The notes below the pieces were generated by a model. That model saw only the letters and a list, made by a program, of their open reading frames with translations. It did not search any database and was not told the origin of the DNA. From NCBI RefSeq assembly GCF_025791835.1, contig NZ_JAOXLP010000003.1, forward strand, positions 199,355 through 263,354: a stretch of DNA of 64,000 nt, written 5' to 3'. The position numbers and the translations under genes were made by a program. The DNA comes from Roseomonas xinghualingensis. Lineage in GTDB: Bacteria > Pseudomonadota > Alphaproteobacteria > Acetobacterales > Acetobacteraceae. This document shows, in pieces, positions 53,757 through 62,185 of the stretch (position 1 is its first letter; each line of letters opens with the position of its first letter).

Positions 53757-55748
53757 ATGGCCACGGCCTCTGCCGGCGCGCTGAGCGTCAGCATCACCGC
53801 GCTCGACCTCTTCACCAAGCCGCTCGCCCGCATGGGCGGCTCGGTGACGGCCTTCGGCACGAAGCTCGATCGGCTCGATCGGCAGATGACGCGGGGGCTG
53901 GGCCTTGATCGTCTGTCGCGCGGCGCGCGCAGCGTGGCGCAGAACCTCGCCGCGATCGTGCCGCCGCTCTCGGCACTGACCGCCGCTGGCTCGATCATCG
54001 GCGTGTATCGCCTGGCCTCGGGCTGGGCGAAGGCGGGGGCCGAGCTCGGACGCCTGGCCTACCGTGCCCGCGCAGGGGTAACGGAGATGGGGTCGCTGCA
54101 GTCCGCGGCGCAGCTCGCCGGATCCTCGGCCGAGGACATGGCGCAGGGCATGGTCGGCCTCGGCGATGCCGTGGTCGATGCGGTCGGCGGGCGAGATGAT
54201 ACCGCCGCGCAGTATTTCCGGATGCTCGGCATCAGCATGCGCGATGCCTCTGGCCGTGCCCGCTCCGCCTCGGAGGTCCTGCCGGACGTCGCCGACGGCC
54301 TGAAGCGCATCGGTGATCCGGCGCTGCAGGCCCGCGTGATGAGCGCTCTTCGCCTGCCCCCGGGCCTGCTGCCCTATCTGCGGGAGGGCCGGGATGGGCT
54401 GGAGAAGTACCGCCGCGAGGCAGAGCGCCTCGGGGTGACCAGCGAGGCCGGCGCCGTGGCAGCCCGCCAGTTCGAGGAGGCGCAGTCACGCCTCTCGCTG
54501 GCCGGGCAAGGCCTGTCGAACGTCATCTCCGCCCGCTTGGCCCCGACGCTGGTCCCGCTGATGGACCGCTTCACCAATTGGGTGGTCACCCAGGGGCCGG
54601 CTATTGCGGGCTGGCTCGACGGCATGGCCCAACGCTTCGCGGCCTGGGTCGACAATGGTGGTCTGACCCGCGTGGGTGAGCGGCTGGACGCCTTCGGCAG
54701 CGGCATCGAGAAGGTCGTCGGCCTGATGGGCGGCTGGGAGAACGCGGCCATCGCGCTTGGGGCGGTCCTGACCCTGAAGCTGCTCTCGCCGCTGACCAGC
54801 ATCGTCTCGACGCTGGGCGTGCTGGCGGCGTTCCGCGCTCCGACCTGGATGCTACGCCTGCTGGGGATCGGCGGGGGAGTTCCGCTGGTTCTCGGCGCGG
54901 GATGGCTGGGTCTCAATCGCCTGGGGGAAATGCGAAAGGAGCGCGGAACAGACGATCCCGAGCAGCAGGAGGAGCGGCGTCGCAACTTCGGCGCACGTGG
55001 TCAGGCGGGTGGATTCTACGACGGCCCGGCCGTCGATCCAGGGGGGGCAGATGCCCCGAGCATCGCCAACCGCCTGAGACAGGGCTGGCTTGGCCTGCTG
55101 GACATGGGCCGGGCGGCACACCTGCGTCAGCAGCAGCGCTCCATGACGCGCAGCTTTACCAGCGAGGAGGCGACGGCGCGGCAGCGCGAGGCGTTCGAGC
55201 GCCTGCTCTCGCATGGCTGGACCGAAGCTCAGGCCGCCGGGGTCATTGCCAACCTGCGCCACGAGAGCGGCCGGGGGCTCGATCACCAGGCGATCGGCGA
55301 CAACGGCCGGGCCTATGGCATCGCCCAATGGCACCCGGACCGGCAGGAGAATTTCCGTCGCTGGGCTGGCAAGTCCATCCGGGAAAGCTCCCTTCAGGAG
55401 CAGGTCGACTTCATCAGCTACGAGATGACCCAAGGTGCCGAGCAGCGCGCCGGTGCGGCCCTCCGGCGCCAGTCGACGGCAGCCGGGTCAGGCCAGGTGG
55501 TCTCGCAGCTCTATGAGCGGCCCGCCGGCGGCTTCGGTGAGGCCAATGCGCGTGGCGAGACGGCCCAGGCCCTGCTCCCCCAGCTTCGGGCCGGTAGGGC
55601 GCCTGCCGCAGCCCCTGACGGCGGCACGGCGCGCCAGAGCGTCGATGTCCGCGTCCGGCTCGAGGGCAATGTGCCGGCGACGGTGACCACCCGCACCTCG
55701 GATGGCCAGGTCCGCGTGGAGCGGCCGGCCCTCGGGGCCACGCCATGA
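53757..55748 (+). CDS. tail tape measure protein with phage tail lysozyme domain
   Basis: The 663-residue protein sets tail length. Its first 300 residues are helical with a TMP-like core (KAGAELGRLAYRARAGVTEMGSLQSAAQL), followed by hydrophobic segments near 335-385. Residues about 470-600 form a tail-lysozyme-type domain (GWTEAQAAGVIANLRHESGRGLDHQAIGDNGRAYGIAQWHP), suited to local peptidoglycan cutting during DNA entry. The Glu in RHESG is the likely catalytic residue. Confidence 0.9.
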   Translation: MATASAGALSVSITALDLFTKPLARMGGSVTAFGTKLDRLDRQMTRGLGLDRLSRGARSVAQNLAAIVPPLSALTAAGSIIGVYRLASGWAKAGAELGRLAYRARAGVTEMGSLQSAAQLAGSSAEDMAQGMVGLGDAVVDAVGGRDDTAAQYFRMLGISMRDASGRARSASEVLPDVADGLKRIGDPALQARVMSALRLPPGLLPYLREGRDGLEKYRREAERLGVTSEAGAVAARQFEEAQSRLSLAGQGLSNVISARLAPTLVPLMDRFTNWVVTQGPAIAGWLDGMAQRFAAWVDNGGLTRVGERLDAFGSGIEKVVGLMGGWENAAIALGAVLTLKLLSPLTSIVSTLGVLAAFRAPTWMLRLLGIGGGVPLVLGAGWLGLNRLGEMRKERGTDDPEQQEERRRNFGARGQAGGFYDGPAVDPGGADAPSIANRLRQGWLGLLDMGRAAHLRQQQRSMTRSFTSEEATARQREAFERLLSHGWTEAQAAGVIANLRHESGRGLDHQAIGDNGRAYGIAQWHPDRQENFRRWAGKSIRESSLQEQVDFISYEMTQGAEQRAGAALRRQSTAAGSGQVVSQLYERPAGGFGEANARGETAQALLPQLRAGRAPAAAPDGGTARQSVDVRVRLEGNVPATVTTRTSDGQVRVERPALGATP

Positions 55749-56506
55749 GCTGGGACGAGGATCTCCGCCCAGCCTCCTGGCGCGGTCTGCCTTTCGGCGT
55801 GTGGTCGCTCGAGTCCCGCTTCGGCCGGGCCTTGGCGGTGCACGAATACCCCTTCCGCGATTCGGTCTCGATCGAGGATCTCGGCCGCGCCGGCCGCCGC
55901 TACCGCATCATCGGCTTCCTGATCGGCGACGACGTCATCGAGCAGGAGGCCGCCATGATCGAGGCGGCGGAGGAGGAGGGGCCGGGCGAGCTGATGCACC
56001 CCACACTCGGCTCCCTGATGGTGAGCTGCCAGGAGTTCTCGCCGCTCTGGCGGCATGACCTCGGCCGCGTGGTGGAGGTGACCTTCTACTTCCTCGAGGA
56101 GGGGCAGGGGGCGACCTTCGGCGCCGCCGAGAACCTGGCCTCCACGGTGGGGAAATGGGCGGACGAGCTGGATGTCGGAGCCGCCGCCGACTTCGCGAAG
56201 CAGGCCGGCGATGCTCTGAAGACGGGCATCGACGTGGCACGCCAGGCGCGGGCGACCCTGCGGGGCTGGACCTCCATGGCCACGCGCCTGGTGGGCGATG
56301 CCCGCAGCGCCCTCGGCGTGGTCGGCGCCGTGGTGCCCGGCCTCGACCGCCGGCTGAGCCGCTTCGCCTCCGGTCTGCGCAGCCGCATCGGGCAGGTGGA
56401 CCGGGCCTTCACGACCGTGGGTGGCGCGCTCTCGCGCCTGTCGAGGGCACGGCACACCGTCACCCAGGGGACCGACCGCGTCGGCAGCCTGTTGGACAAG
56501 CTATGA
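55745..56506 (+). CDS. DNA circularisation N-terminal domain protein (Mu gpN-like)
   Basis: The 253-residue protein matches the Mu gpN-type tail/baseplate family: WRGLPFGVWSLESRFGRALAVHEYPFRDSV, then GRRYRIIGFLIGDD and EVTFYFLEEG. The C-terminal half is helical. It overlaps the tape measure and next gene by 4 bases each. The family name comes from an early report; the role here is structural. Confidence 0.87.
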   Translation: MSWDEDLRPASWRGLPFGVWSLESRFGRALAVHEYPFRDSVSIEDLGRAGRRYRIIGFLIGDDVIEQEAAMIEAAEEEGPGELMHPTLGSLMVSCQEFSPLWRHDLGRVVEVTFYFLEEGQGATFGAAENLASTVGKWADELDVGAAADFAKQAGDALKTGIDVARQARATLRGWTSMATRLVGDARSALGVVGAVVPGLDRRLSRFASGLRSRIGQVDRAFTTVGGALSRLSRARHTVTQGTDRVGSLLDKL

Positions 56507-57066
56507 CCCTGCTCACCGATCTTGCCGCCGCCATGCAGGACCTGGCCGGGCGGGTTCAGGCCTTGGCCCTGGATCCGGCCGACGCGATCCGCCTCCTGAT
56601 CCCCCTGGCCTCCTATCACCCGGCCGAGGCCGTGGCGCAGGACGCCTTGGGCACGGCCATGGCCCAGGTGGAGGCCGCTTCCAGTGCTCTCGGGCGCCGG
56701 GCCGCCCTGGCCGCCCTGGCGCGCGCTGCCGCCGCTGCGGAGCCCCCCTCCTACGAGGAGGCCATCGCCCTGCGCGACCGGATCTGTGGGCTGCTCGATG
56801 CGGAGATGGTCGTGGCCTCGGATGCCGGGGCGGACCGCTCCGCCAATGCCCTGCGCGGCCTCAGGGCCGCCCTGGCGCGCCGCCTCTCGGAGAAGGCCGG
56901 GAACCTGCCCCGGCTGCGGACGGTGGAGGCCGTCACGGCCCAGCCGGCCCTGGTGCATGCCTATCGCCTCTACGAGGACCTCGAGCGGGCCGACGAGGTC
57001 GCGGCTTATGCCGCGGCCGAGGACCCTAACTTCATCGGTGGGACCTTCCGGGTCCGCGGAGACTGA
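56503..57066 (+). CDS. baseplate-region structural protein
   Basis: A 187-residue helical, Ala-rich protein between gpN- and gpP-like genes. Such a protein of unclear role is found here in other Mu-like tails (EEAIALRDRICGLLDAEMVVASDAGADRSANALRGL core). It overlaps gpN and abuts gpP, so it is co-translated. Its exact function is unknown. Confidence 0.7.
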   Translation: MTLLTDLAAAMQDLAGRVQALALDPADAIRLLIPLASYHPAEAVAQDALGTAMAQVEAASSALGRRAALAALARAAAAAEPPSYEEAIALRDRICGLLDAEMVVASDAGADRSANALRGLRAALARRLSEKAGNLPRLRTVEAVTAQPALVHAYRLYEDLERADEVAAYAAAEDPNFIGGTFRVRGD

Positions 57067-58221
57067 ATGGCCGACCGTGACGGCGAGCTGAAGCTGCTGG
57101 TGGACAGCCGCGAGCTGTTCGGCTGGCAGGAGATCCGCGTCACGCGGGGGCTCGAGCGCGTGCCGCCTGACTTCAGCCTGCTGATGGCCGAAGGCATCGC
57201 GAACGAGCCGGGCTTCACCGTGCAGCCGGGGCAGAGCTGCGAGGTCCACATCGGCGAGGACCTGGTGCTGACCGGTTATGTGGACCGCTTCGGCCCCAGC
57301 ATCGACAAGAAGAGCGGCGGTCGGATCGGGGTCGCGGGGCGCGGCAAGTGCCAGGACCTGGTGGATTGCTCCGCCTATCTGAAGGGGCTGGCGAACCAGA
57401 TCAGCAATGCCCGCACGGCCGAGGTGATTGCCAGGCTCTGCGGACTCTTCGGCATCGGCGTCGATGCGCGCGACGGGAATGGCGAGGTCGTTCCACAGTT
57501 CAACGTCATTCTGACGGAAACCTGCTGGGACATCATCGACCGCGTGGCGCGCCACTCCGAGTTCCTCGCCTACGAAGGGACGGACGGAAAGCTGATCCTC
57601 TCGAAGCTGGCCCAGCAGCGCATGGCGAGCGGCTTCCGCCAGGGCGTGAATGTCGAGCACGCCAGCGCCGCTTACGCCTACGACCAGCGCTACAGCCGCT
57701 ACGAGGCGGTGTTCATGCCGGTGGAGACGCTGGGCGACGTGGCGCGCGCCGCCTCGTCCGGCGACTTCAACCTGCGCGCCTTTGCCAATGACGACACCAT
57801 CGGTGCCGCCGGGCCGGGAACCGGCCGACGCTTCCGGCCGCTCGTGCTGATCGCGGAGACCACCCAGAACGGCGTGGACATCGCGCAGCGGCGGGTGAAC
57901 TGGGAAATGGCGCGCCGCATCGGGCGCTCGCAGGCCATCAGCCTCACCTGCGATTCCTGGCGCGACGCCGCTGGCCAGCTCTGGGAGCCGAACCGGCTCG
58001 TCTCCGTGCACGTGCCCTATCTCGGTATCACCGACGCCGAGTGGGTGATTGCTGAGGTGACCTACCGCCGCGGCAAGGAAGGCACGCTGGCCGACCTGGT
58101 CCTGATGCCGCCCGCGGCCTTCCTGCCGGAGCCCATCGTGCTGCAGCCCTTCGACTTCCAGACCGCCGAGGCGCTGCGCCAGGCCGACCAGGCCGCCGGC
58201 GGCGGCGGACCCATCCCATGA
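57067..58221 (+). CDS. baseplate hub protein (Mu gpP/late control D-like)
   Basis: The 384-residue protein belongs to the gpP/gpD hub family that forms the centre of the baseplate (gp27-like). Segments include FGWQEIRVTRGLERVPPDFSL, AGRGKCQDLVDCSAYL, and TCDSWRDAAGQLWEPNRLVSVHVPYLGI. It overlaps the gp45 gene by 4 bases. Confidence 0.9.
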   Translation: MADRDGELKLLVDSRELFGWQEIRVTRGLERVPPDFSLLMAEGIANEPGFTVQPGQSCEVHIGEDLVLTGYVDRFGPSIDKKSGGRIGVAGRGKCQDLVDCSAYLKGLANQISNARTAEVIARLCGLFGIGVDARDGNGEVVPQFNVILTETCWDIIDRVARHSEFLAYEGTDGKLILSKLAQQRMASGFRQGVNVEHASAAYAYDQRYSRYEAVFMPVETLGDVARAASSGDFNLRAFANDDTIGAAGPGTGRRFRPLVLIAETTQNGVDIAQRRVNWEMARRIGRSQAISLTCDSWRDAAGQLWEPNRLVSVHVPYLGITDAEWVIAEVTYRRGKEGTLADLVLMPPAAFLPEPIVLQPFDFQTAEALRQADQAAGGGGPIP

Positions 58222-58781
58222 GCAGCGAGATCAGCCGCCTCTATGGGCGGCTCATGTCGCTGGTGGGCATCGCCCGCATCAGCGCTTCGCAGGCCCTCGG
58301 CGGGCGCGGCATTCGCCGCTACCAGGCGCGCTTCGAGGCGGACGAGGTCCGGGACAACACCCAAGCCGTGCAGCAATACGGCTTCGCCTCGCGCGCGCTG
58401 CGCGGCGCGGATGGCGTGGTGGTCTTCCTGGGCGGCAATCGTGCCTCGGGAATAATCATCGCGACCAATGACCGTCGGCACCAGGTGGAGCTCGCCGAGG
58501 GCGAGGTCGTAATCCATGACGATCAGGGCCAGAAAGTGCACCTGACCCGCGCCGGCATTGTCGTGGATGGCGGCGGCAAGCCTGTGACCATCCAGAACAC
58601 ACCGAGAGTCACCGCCGACACGCCGGAATGGCATGTGACCGGCAAGATATCCGCTGCTGGCGATATCGAGTCCAGCGGCACGGTGAAGGCCACGACGGAC
58701 GTGATGGTGGGCAGCCGCACCCTCCTGCAGCACCGGCATTCGAACGGAAACCAGGGGGGCCTGACCGGCACCCCGGTCTGA
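58218..58781 (+). CDS. baseplate assembly protein V (Mu gp45-like spike)
   Basis: The 187-residue protein matches Mu gp45/gpV, the membrane-piercing central spike. An OB-fold-like N-terminal part (YQARFEADEVRDNTQAVQQYGFASRAL, VVFLGGNRASGIII) leads into a beta-helical repeat region. The C terminus carries SRTLLQHRHSNG, where histidines may bind an iron ion at the tip as in related spikes. Confidence 0.9.
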   Translation: MSSEISRLYGRLMSLVGIARISASQALGGRGIRRYQARFEADEVRDNTQAVQQYGFASRALRGADGVVVFLGGNRASGIIIATNDRRHQVELAEGEVVIHDDQGQKVHLTRAGIVVDGGGKPVTIQNTPRVTADTPEWHVTGKISAAGDIESSGTVKATTDVMVGSRTLLQHRHSNGNQGGLTGTPV

Positions 58782-58790
58782 GGATCTCGC

Positions 58791-59240
58791 ATGGACGGCG
58801 ATTTCGCGATCGTCTGGGACGCCGAGCGCACCCAGGGCGACTGGCAGCTCGGCGACCATGGCGCGTTGCTGACCGCACCCGCCCTCGAGACGGCGGTGAT
58901 GGTCTCGCTTTTCACCGATGCCCGTGCCCGGCCGGGCGACACCCTGCCGGCCGGCACCACAGACCGGCGGGGCTGGTGGGGCAGCGCACTCGACAATGAG
59001 CCCGTCGGCTCGCGCCTGTGGCTTCTCCGCCGCGCTAAGCGGGAGCCGGAGACGCTCCGGCGGGCGCGGGAATTCATCATCGAGGCCCTGGCCTGGCTGA
59101 CCGAGGACCAGGTCGCCACCCGGGTCGACGTCGAGACCGAATGGCGCAGCCCGACCAGCATGGGCGCTTCCATCGTCATCCACCAGGGCGAGGGCCGGCA
59201 GGCCGCGCTCCGGGCCGAGTGGGCCTGGCAAGGGATCTAA
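58791..59240 (+). CDS. baseplate wedge protein (Mu gp46-like)
   Basis: The 149-residue protein is of the GP46 type: DFAIVWDAERTQGDWQL at the start, RGWWGSALDNEPVGSRLWLLRRAKREPETLRRAREFIIEAL in the middle. It links spike and wedge parts of the baseplate. It starts 9 bases after gp45 and precedes the gpJ-like gene, the usual Mu order. Confidence 0.9.
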   Translation: MDGDFAIVWDAERTQGDWQLGDHGALLTAPALETAVMVSLFTDARARPGDTLPAGTTDRRGWWGSALDNEPVGSRLWLLRRAKREPETLRRAREFIIEALAWLTEDQVATRVDVETEWRSPTSMGASIVIHQGEGRQAALRAEWAWQGI

Positions 59241-59246
59241 CACCGC

Positions 59247-60353
59247 ATGCCCTACGAGAGGCCCACCCTGACCGCCCTGGCGCGGCAGGCGAGGGCGGAC
59301 ATGTCCGCCGCGATCGGCGGCGCGCCCCTGCTCCGCGCCTCACCGCTGGCCATCCTGTCCAAGGTCCTCGCCGGCCTGGTGCACGGGGTCTATGGCTATC
59401 TCGACTGGATTGCCTTGCAGTCCAACCCCTTCACAGCCACCGGCGCCTTCCTGGTGGCCTGGGGCGCGCTGGTCGGGATCTACCGCAAGACCGAGGCGAC
59501 GGCGGCCGGCAGCGTCACCTTCCTCGGGGCCCCGGGCAGCCTCCTCCCCGAGGGGACGCGCCTGGCGCGTGCCTCGGACGGGCTCAGCTACCGCACCACG
59601 GCGCTTGGCACCGTCGGCGCCGACGGCACGGCCACCGTGCCGATCGAGGCCGACGAAGCCGGGGCGGTTGGCAATGCCCTGGCCGGCGCCGAGGTCGCCC
59701 TGGTGGGGGCCCTGTCGGGCGTGACCTCCACCGGCACCATGGCCACGGCCGCCGGCGGCGCCGATGCCGAGACGGAGGAGGACTTCCGGGCCCGCGTGCT
59801 CGAGCGCTACGCCGAGCCGCCGCAGGGCGGCTCGCTGGCCGACTATGTCCGCTGGGCCAAGGAGGTGCCGGGCGTCACCCGCGCCTGGTCCTCCTCCATG
59901 GGCGACGGCACCGTCGTGGTGCATGTCATGCTGGACGAGGCACGAGCGGGCGCGGACGGCTTTCCGCAGGGCAGCGACGGCGTAGCCGCCGACGAGCCAC
60001 GCGGGACGACGGCCACGGGGGACCAGCTGCTGGTGGCGGACCACCTGGCGCTGCTGCGCCCGGCCACCGCGCTGGTCTATGTCGCCGCACCGTCGGCGCA
60101 GCCGGTGCCCGTGGTCATCGCCGACCTCGATGCGGACAGCGCGGAGATCCGCGCCGCCATCCTGGCCGCGCTGCGCGGCATGCTCCGCCGCACGGCCGCA
60201 CCAGGTGGCACCACCTACCAGTCCGACTGGACCGGCGCGATCAAGGGCGTGGCCGGGGTGAACCGCTTCACCCTGGTGGAGCCCGCCGGCAGCGTCACCG
60301 CCGCGACGGGCGCTCTGCTGACCGTCGGCGCCGACAACATCAGCTGGATCTGA
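59247..60353 (+). CDS. baseplate J-like protein (Mu gp47-like)
   Basis: The 368-residue protein belongs to the baseplate J family, a wedge component. Landmarks: GYLDWIALQSNPFTATGAFLVAWGALVGIYRK, ETEEDFRARVLERYAEPPQGGSLADYVRWAKEVPGVTRAW. The C-terminal part holds NRFTLVEPAG. It overlaps no neighbour but starts only 6 bases after gp46. Confidence 0.92.
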   Translation: MPYERPTLTALARQARADMSAAIGGAPLLRASPLAILSKVLAGLVHGVYGYLDWIALQSNPFTATGAFLVAWGALVGIYRKTEATAAGSVTFLGAPGSLLPEGTRLARASDGLSYRTTALGTVGADGTATVPIEADEAGAVGNALAGAEVALVGALSGVTSTGTMATAAGGADAETEEDFRARVLERYAEPPQGGSLADYVRWAKEVPGVTRAWSSSMGDGTVVVHVMLDEARAGADGFPQGSDGVAADEPRGTTATGDQLLVADHLALLRPATALVYVAAPSAQPVPVVIADLDADSAEIRAAILAALRGMLRRTAAPGGTTYQSDWTGAIKGVAGVNRFTLVEPAGSVTAATGALLTVGADNISWI

Positions 60354-60356
60354 CCG

Positions 60357-60956
60357 ATGGCTGATGTCCTGCGCAGCGAGGCGGACCACTTGGCCGCCCT
60401 GCAGGCGCTGATGCCCACCGGCCCGGTCTGGCCGCGCGCGGTGGGCACGACCCAGGAGACGGTGGGGCGTGGCCTCGTGCCGTCCATCACCCGCCTCTGC
60501 GCCGCCGCCCGGGCGCTGATCACCGATGCCTTCCCGGCGACGGCCTATCAGCTGCTCCCCGAATGGGAGCTCACCCTCGGGTTGCCGGATCCCTGCACCG
60601 GGCGCCCACCCACCCTGCAGCAGCGGCGTGCCCAGGTGGTGGCCCGGCTGGCGGGGCAGGGCGGCCAGTCCCGTGCCTACTTCATCGGGCAGGCCGCCCT
60701 GATCGGCTACGCGATCACCATCGAGGAGTTCGCGCCGGCCCGGGCGGGCGGCCTGCACGCTGGTGGCTCCCTCAACGGCGCGGCTTGGGCGCATGCGTGG
60801 CGCGTGCGCGCGCCGAGCGTGACGGTTGCCCCCTTCGTGGCCGGCGCCTCAGCCGCCGGCGAACCGCTCGCGGCCTGGGGAAACCAGGCCCTCGAGTGCA
60901 CGCTGCGGCGCCTGCGCCCGGCACACACCACCCTCATCTTCGCATACGGGAACTGA
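60357..60956 (+). CDS. DUF2313 tail protein (Mu gp48-like)
   Basis: The 199-residue protein matches DUF2313: LQALMPTGPVWPR near the start, LLPEWELTLGLPDPCTG, then QRRAQVVARLAGQGGQSRAYFIGQAALIGY. It corresponds to Mu gp48, which attaches at the baseplate edge before fibre genes. Confidence 0.9.
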   Translation: MADVLRSEADHLAALQALMPTGPVWPRAVGTTQETVGRGLVPSITRLCAAARALITDAFPATAYQLLPEWELTLGLPDPCTGRPPTLQQRRAQVVARLAGQGGQSRAYFIGQAALIGYAITIEEFAPARAGGLHAGGSLNGAAWAHAWRVRAPSVTVAPFVAGASAAGEPLAAWGNQALECTLRRLRPAHTTLIFAYGN

Positions 60957-60957
60957 C

Positions 60958-61809
60958 ATGAGGCGCATCAAGAGCACGACTGCGGTCGCGTCTCCCCCGG
61001 CTGTTCCGCCGCTGACCGGCGTGGAAGGCTACTTCACCAACGGCAATCCAACTGCTGGCGTGCCAGCCACGTTGGTCCCGGACTGGTGGCTGAATCTGGT
61101 GCAGGAGGAGCTGCTCGCCTTCCCGGCGGCAGCCGGCATCACCCCTGGCGCCAACAGCGATCAGGCGCTTCAGAGTGTGCGCCGTATAGCCAGCGCCAAC
61201 TACACGACCATCTACGACAATACAGTCCTGACACCGGACCAGGCGGGCCTGGTGGTGGTGGCTATGGCCGGATCCACGAACAAGGGCATCAACCTCCCGC
61301 CGAGCAATTCGGCCGGCGGCCTACCGATCCGCTACGACTTCGTTCGATACGACACGGGGGGCGGCACGGTCACGATCAACGCCATCAACGGGGACACCAT
61401 AGAGGGGGCAGGCGCCATCCTCGATCTGCCCTACTTCGGGCGCATCTCCCTCCAGAGTAACGGCGCCGGCGTCTGGTGGGTGGTTTCGGAGGGAGCGCGC
61501 GGCGTGCATGCGGCCAGCCCTGGGCTGGTCCACCTGTCGGGCGGGTTGATGATGCAGTTCTGCCGCAATGTCACCGGCGTCACGAACGCGAGCGGTGACG
61601 CCTCGATCGCCTTTACCTACCCGCGCGCATTCCCATCGGGCCAGGTCTTTGGCTACTCGATCACGGCCAGCGATGAGGCCACGCCACGGAACAACGCCAC
61701 GGCCAATGTCTACCAGGTCACGTCTTCCTTCCTCTCTGCGCAGGTGAAGGTGCCCGGCGGCGCCGCGGGCACCCTCTGTGCCATCTCCGGCTTCGTGATT
61801 GGGCGCTGA
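60958..61809 (+). CDS. tail fibre-like protein
   Basis: The 283-residue protein has an N-terminal segment (GVEGYFTNGNPTAGVPATLVPDWWLNLVQEELL) typical of baseplate-attaching fibre proteins of Mu-like phages. A beta-rich middle and a C-terminal domain (FPSGQVFGYSITASD) with aromatic residues resemble gp37-type tip domains. It likely binds the host surface. Confidence 0.75.
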   Translation: MRRIKSTTAVASPPAVPPLTGVEGYFTNGNPTAGVPATLVPDWWLNLVQEELLAFPAAAGITPGANSDQALQSVRRIASANYTTIYDNTVLTPDQAGLVVVAMAGSTNKGINLPPSNSAGGLPIRYDFVRYDTGGGTVTINAINGDTIEGAGAILDLPYFGRISLQSNGAGVWWVVSEGARGVHAASPGLVHLSGGLMMQFCRNVTGVTNASGDASIAFTYPRAFPSGQVFGYSITASDEATPRNNATANVYQVTSSFLSAQVKVPGGAAGTLCAISGFVIGR

Positions 61810-61811
61810 CC

Positions 61812-62108
61812 ATGCAGAAGATCTTCGCGCTCATCGACGCGGATGGCCGCGCCACCGGCTTCTATATCGAGGGCTTCAACCCGGTGATCCCGGATGGGGC
61901 AATAGAAATTGACGAGGAGACGTATCGGGATTGGGTGGAGAACACCACCACCCGGCGCTGGGACGGCAGCGCGCTCGTGCCCAGCGATCACCCGGCCCCA
62001 CCGCCCGCGCCTCCGCCGCTGTCGCGGGATGAACTGCTGGCTCGCGCCAATGTCCTGATGGCCGAGGTTCAGACGATCCTGGCACAGGCCGAGGCCACGC
62101 AGGGCTAA
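61812..62108 (+). CDS. tail fibre assembly-like or accessory protein
   Basis: A 98-residue protein starting 2 bases after the fibre gene. Its first half (FALIDADGRATGFYIEGFNPVIPDGAIEIDEETYRDW) resembles the N-terminal part of short tail-associated proteins; a Pro-rich linker and a C-terminal helix follow. Its role in fibre assembly is inferred from position. Confidence 0.6.
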   Translation: MQKIFALIDADGRATGFYIEGFNPVIPDGAIEIDEETYRDWVENTTTRRWDGSALVPSDHPAPPPAPPPLSRDELLARANVLMAEVQTILAQAEATQG

Positions 62109-62185
62109 CTCGGCCCTCCTCCCTTTGAACTTCCCGAACCGCGCACTTCCGGGTGCCGCGGCAAGCTCGCTTGCGAGGTGCCTAG

